Shown piece after piece: positions 60,271-64,000 of a stretch of DNA of 64,000 nucleotides (its first letter is position 1; every line of letters starts with the position of its first letter). The DNA lies in NCBI GenBank assembly GCA_002315735.1, contig DCIA01000013.1, positions 62,001 to 126,000 of the forward strand. The letters are read 5' to 3'. The position numbers and the translations under genes are program-made. The notes beneath the pieces are model-generated. The model did no database searches and was not told the DNA's origin. It worked only from the letters and a program-made list of their open reading frames with translations. This stretch comes from Clostridiales bacterium UBA1738. Its GTDB lineage: Bacteria; Bacillota; Clostridia; UBA1381.

Positions 60271-62136
60271 TTGAAAAAATTAATGCACATTGATAAGGAT
60301 AAGTTAAAGGAATCCTTAAATCCAAAAAACCTTAAAAATATTAATAAAGACACGCTAAAAACTTTTTTTAAGCCAACCAAGAAAAAGGTTTTTATTTGGA
60401 TAGCTATTATTATAGTTTTGCTAATTATTTTTAACTCTTGCAGCAAGAGCAAAAAGACAATGAATCAATTTGCTACAACCGATATAGTTACCCGTGGTGA
60501 CATTGATGTTACTATCACAGGAAGTGCATCAGTTGAGCCATACGAAAGATACGAAATTATCCCAAAAGTAAGTGGAGATATTACATATTGTCCTTTTGAT
60601 GTTGGTGATATGGTTGAAGAAGGCGACCTTTTGTATGGTTTTGACACCTCAAACAGTGATTTGACTGTTGAACGCCAAAGAATTTCTTTGGAGCAGAGTA
60701 AAAACAGTTACCAAAACGCTCTTGATGATGGCGAAAAATTATACATAAGAGCAAAAAATAATGGTATTGTATCCGACTTTTCCTTAAAGGTAGGTCAAGA
60801 AGTTACATCCGGAATGGCAATAGCAACGGTATCCGATACTAAAAATTTAGAAGTTATGCTTCCATTTACATCGACACAGCTTGGCTCAATTCATATTGGT
60901 AGCCAAGCAACAATCACAAGTTCAAAACATATGAGTTCTGTCACAGGAACTGTTACTCATATCGCAACCGGTGGTTATATCGGTTCTGACGGAACTACAC
61001 TATATAATGTAACAGTTGCTTTCACAAACCCCGGTGCATTTTATTCAGGTATGCAAGTTGGTGGTTCTGTAAATGGTAATGCAAGCCCCGGTAGCGGTGT
61101 TATTGAAAACTGCTCCTTCGCAACTTTAAATGCAGAAGCAAAAGGTACTGTCACAAAAATATATCACACAAACGGCGATTATGTAACAAAAGGCACAGTT
61201 ATCGCAACATTATCAAGCGATGACATAACAAATAAGATTAATGACAGTAATCTTTCATATAGAAGTGCAAATATTTCAATGCAACAAACAGAAAAAGACC
61301 TTGAAGATTATAACATAACTTCCCCAATCAGCGGAACTGTTATTACAAAAAATTCAAAAGCAGGCGATACAATAGATAAAACAAACTCATCTACCGTAAT
61401 GATGGTGGTTGCAGATATTTCAAAATTGAAATTCAATCTTTCTATCGACGAATTAGATGTTAGTAAAGTTTCGGAGGGTCAAGAAGTTTCAATTACATGC
61501 GATGCTCTTCCTAACGAACACTTTATCGGTATTATAACAAATGTATCTGTTGAAGGTTCTGCTGAAAACGGTGTTACAGCATATACAGCAGAAGTTGTAA
61601 TTGATGAGCCGGGTAACTTACGCCCTAGTATGAATATTGACGCAAGTGTAATTGTCGACTCTGCAAAGAATGTTTTGAGAGTTCCAACTGAAGATATCAA
61701 AACAGTTGCTAACAATAGTTTTGTTTTTGTAAAGGATAATGGCAAAAAATCTGATAAAGATAAAAAACCTGACAAGAATAAGAATTTTGACAAGGATAAA
61801 GACTCCCCATCCGGTAAAATGCCGAGTGGCGACAAAATGCCAAGCGACGACAGTAAAGGCAGCAATGGTAACAGGTCAAACGGTATGACGCCGGAAGCAC
61901 CTGAAGGATATGTTGCAGTTCAAGTCGAAATCGGTCTTGCAAATGAAGATTATACCGAAATTATATCAGGATTATCAGAAGGTCAAGAAATCAACAAAGT
62001 CACAACCACATCACAATCCGACATGAGTAGTATGATGAGTGGAATGGGTGGAAATCACGGCGGCATGGGTGGCGGTATGAGTGGTGGCCCAAGCGGTGGT
62101 CCAAGCGGCGGCCCAAGTGGTGGCGGTATGAGATAA
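60271..62136 (+). CDS. MacA/HlyD-like periplasmic adaptor of ABC efflux system
   Basis: 621 residues: a basic cytoplasmic tail, one membrane segment (VFIWIAIIIVLLIIFNSC), then lipoyl and barrel domains (IIPKVSGDITYCPFDVGDMV, SPISGTVITKNSKAGDTI, RPSMNIDASVIV). A Lys/Asp-rich disordered insert (about 490-545) precedes the last domain, and the C-terminus is Gly/Met/Ser-rich. It links the MacB-type permease to the exterior. TTG start with AAGGAGG 8 nt upstream. Confidence 0.88.
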   Translation: MKKLMHIDKDKLKESLNPKNLKNINKDTLKTFFKPTKKKVFIWIAIIIVLLIIFNSCSKSKKTMNQFATTDIVTRGDIDVTITGSASVEPYERYEIIPKVSGDITYCPFDVGDMVEEGDLLYGFDTSNSDLTVERQRISLEQSKNSYQNALDDGEKLYIRAKNNGIVSDFSLKVGQEVTSGMAIATVSDTKNLEVMLPFTSTQLGSIHIGSQATITSSKHMSSVTGTVTHIATGGYIGSDGTTLYNVTVAFTNPGAFYSGMQVGGSVNGNASPGSGVIENCSFATLNAEAKGTVTKIYHTNGDYVTKGTVIATLSSDDITNKINDSNLSYRSANISMQQTEKDLEDYNITSPISGTVITKNSKAGDTIDKTNSSTVMMVVADISKLKFNLSIDELDVSKVSEGQEVSITCDALPNEHFIGIITNVSVEGSAENGVTAYTAEVVIDEPGNLRPSMNIDASVIVDSAKNVLRVPTEDIKTVANNSFVFVKDNGKKSDKDKKPDKNKNFDKDKDSPSGKMPSGDKMPSDDSKGSNGNRSNGMTPEAPEGYVAVQVEIGLANEDYTEIISGLSEGQEINKVTTTSQSDMSSMMSGMGGNHGGMGGGMSGGPSGGPSGGPSGGGMR

Positions 62137-62149
62137 TAGGAGATTTTCC

Positions 62150-62932
62150 ATGATAGTATTAGAAAATATAACAAAGATATATAAAATGGGAGATACCGAA
62201 GTGCATGCACTGGACGGAGTTTCATTGCACATAAAACCACACGAATTTGTATCGATTATCGGGCCTTCGGGTTCAGGAAAATCAACTCTTATGAATATGA
62301 TAGGATGCCTTGATGTACCAACAGGCGGAAGATATTGGATTGACGGCGTTGAGGGTAGTAAAATGACCGACAATCAGCTTGCAGACCTTAGAAACCAAAA
62401 ACTCGGATTTATCTTCCAACAGTATAACCTACTTTCAAAGCTTTCTGCTTTGGAAAATGTGGAACTTCCTCTTATTTATAGAGGCATTTCGTCAGAAGAG
62501 CGAGAGAAAATAGCATTAGAAGCGCTTGACAAGGTCGGTTTAAAAGATAAAGCCCACCATAAGCCAACCGAACTTTCAGGTGGTCAACAGCAAAGAGTGT
62601 CTGTTGCAAGAGCATTATGCGGGAAACCTTCCCTTATTCTTGCTGACGAGCCAACAGGCGCACTTGATTCAAAGTCAGGTGTTGAAATTATGCAAATGAT
62701 ACACGACCTTCATAAAGAAGGAAATACCATAGTCTTAATCACTCACGACCTAAACATAGCAAAACAAGCCGAAAGAATCATCACAATTCGTGATGGAAAA
62801 ATTACGAGTGATATTGATAACAAAAATGATATGGCAGATGCCACAAATGTCAAAGGTTCGGATATTGGAGATAAGGAAAACGGAAAAACTGCCGACCTTG
62901 ATTTTGACATAAAGGAGGATGAGAAGATATGA
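62150..62932 (+). CDS. MacB/LolD-type ABC transporter ATPase
   Basis: 260 residues: Walker A GPSGSGKST, Q-loop FIFQQYNLL, signature LSGGQQQRVSVARAL, Walker B LILADEPTGALD and H-loop LITHD. A charged C-tail follows. It powers the adaptor/permease system on either side and overlaps the permease start as ATGA. Confidence 0.95.
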   Translation: MIVLENITKIYKMGDTEVHALDGVSLHIKPHEFVSIIGPSGSGKSTLMNMIGCLDVPTGGRYWIDGVEGSKMTDNQLADLRNQKLGFIFQQYNLLSKLSALENVELPLIYRGISSEEREKIALEALDKVGLKDKAHHKPTELSGGQQQRVSVARALCGKPSLILADEPTGALDSKSGVEIMQMIHDLHKEGNTIVLITHDLNIAKQAERIITIRDGKITSDIDNKNDMADATNVKGSDIGDKENGKTADLDFDIKEDEKI

Positions 62933-64000
62933 AACTTTCAATGCTTAATCAATCCTTTAAAATGTCACTAAAAAGTATTCTTGGAAACAAAGGTCGTTCT
63001 GCTCTTACAATGCTTGGTATTATTATCGGCGTTTCATCGGTAATTATCCTAACCGGTATAGGCAATGCAGCAACAAATTCCATCACCGATTCACTTTCCA
63101 GCATTGGAACAAGGCTTATCACCGTTTCAATGTCCCGTGGCGGTTGGGGCGGTTCAACAAGAGCAATCAGCCTTGACGATATGGAAAAATTTTTGGACAA
63201 AAACACCGATTTAGTTTCATCTATGTCCCCTGTAATAAGCAGTATGGCACTTTTGAAGTGTGGTAATGAGAACACCACTACAACATTATCTGCGTATTCT
63301 TCAAACTATGCTGAAATACGAGATACAAATGTAGAAACAGGAAGATTTATTTCCGACTATGATGTAAACAATAGAGCGTATGTTTGTATTGTCGGCTCTT
63401 ATATTGTCAACGAATACTTTGGTGGAGTAAGCCCCATCGGGAATACAATAAAACTAAACGGAACTCAATTTAAAATTATCGGAACTTTTAAAGAGCAAGG
63501 CGACTCTACCGAAAATTCTGCCGATAATGCCGTTACTATTCCATATACTACAGCAATGAGATTTTTAAAAAACAAAAACATATCAAAATTCTATTTTAAC
63601 GCAACATCAGAGGAAACGGTAGATATGGCAGTTAGCAGATTAAAATCCTACATAACGAGCAAACTTGGAACTGATAGTGGTTTTTCCGTTGCAAGTGTTT
63701 CGGAAATGCTTGATACTGTAAACGAAATTATGGGTACACTAACTGCTATGCTTGCTGGTATCGCAGGAATTTCTCTTGTCGTAGGTGGTATAGGAATTAT
63801 GAATATTATGACCGTATCGGTAAGTGAGCGTACAAGAGAAATCGGCATACGAAAAGCAATTGGTGCAAGAACAACCGATATACTTATGCAATTTTTGATA
63901 GAATCGGTGATACTAAGTGCAATAGGTGGAGTTATCGGCATACTCTTTGGAACTCTGGTCGGGCAAATTGCATGCAAAATTATGAATTTATCATACGCAG
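62929..64000 (+). CDS. MacB-like ABC permease (FtsX domain), truncated by window
   Basis: The frame from ATG 62929 (AAAGGAGGATGAG upstream) remains open to the window end, giving about 357 residues. The N-terminal membrane segment is ALTMLGIIIGVSSVIILTGI; the extracytoplasmic MacB_PCD domain includes PIGNTIKLNGTQFKIIGTFK. The FtsX core begins with VVGGIGIMNIMTVSVSERTR and EIGIRKAIGARTTDILMQF. It forms the efflux or peptide-export pump with the two preceding genes. Confidence 0.92.
   Translation, partial: MKLSMLNQSFKMSLKSILGNKGRSALTMLGIIIGVSSVIILTGIGNAATNSITDSLSSIGTRLITVSMSRGGWGGSTRAISLDDMEKFLDKNTDLVSSMSPVISSMALLKCGNENTTTTLSAYSSNYAEIRDTNVETGRFISDYDVNNRAYVCIVGSYIVNEYFGGVSPIGNTIKLNGTQFKIIGTFKEQGDSTENSADNAVTIPYTTAMRFLKNKNISKFYFNATSEETVDMAVSRLKSYITSKLGTDSGFSVASVSEMLDTVNEIMGTLTAMLAGIAGISLVVGGIGIMNIMTVSVSERTREIGIRKAIGARTTDILMQFLIESVILSAIGGVIGILFGTLVGQIACKIMNLSYA

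Overview
The window is AT-rich DNA from a low-GC Firmicute, most likely an anaerobic polysaccharide-degrading member of the Clostridia. Supporting signs are S-layer-homology (SLH) proteins, the rimP-nusA-rnpM-ylxQ-infB-rbfA operon order, strong GGAGG ribosome sites, TTG/GTG starts, and consensus promoters with 17-bp spacers. The genus cannot be named from the sequence. SLH-bearing pectin/glycan degraders of the gut are a reasonable guess.

1-27 kb is a carbohydrate-utilisation locus. Nearly all genes lie on the minus strand and read leftwards from about 25.9 kb. They encode two large secreted clan-A glycoside hydrolases, two secreted proteins sharing a lectin-like module, two SLH proteins, an ABC sugar importer (binding protein and two permeases), and a cytoplasmic enzyme set: DUF4965/glutaminase-like, two SGNH esterases, heparinase II/III-like, GH88, aldo/keto reductase and the start of a GH36. 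A divergent AraC-type activator at 26.1 kb is the obvious local regulator. GH88 plus a heparinase-like lyase points to a uronate-containing glycan whose identity is not readable here.

27-31.5 kb holds the most unusual system. A small SLOG-fold gene and a tyrosine recombinase flank a 273-bp segment bounded by 20-bp perfect inverted repeats. The segment carries a near-consensus promoter that at present points away from the SLOG gene, into a hairpin/T-tract formed by the right repeat. This looks like a phase-variable promoter switch, apparently in the OFF orientation. Next come remnants of a type III restriction enzyme, a lone GT51 transglycosylase, an XRE regulator and a metallophosphoesterase.

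31.5-43.7 kb is an SLH protein followed by an RHS/WapA-type polymorphic-toxin locus. It contains a 2083-residue secreted RHS protein with a Cys/His C-terminal domain, a small membrane protein that may be its immunity protein, a RAYT transposon, a displaced second toxin tip with a nuclease-like D...ExK motif, and a partner immunity candidate. The operon has a strong promoter and a leader with a 15-codon peptide overlapping a terminator.

43.8-45.7 kb is a decayed conjugative-element fragment beside tRNA-Leu(UAG). 45.8-59 kb is core genome: small transporters, a PAP2 phosphatase, tRNA wobble-uridine hydroxylation/methylation genes joined to nrnA and the rimP-to-rbfA translation operon, and two LytR-CpsA-Psr proteins. 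59.1-64 kb, on the plus strand, has a NusG-II/Gx membrane pair and a MacAB-like efflux system whose permease runs off the window.
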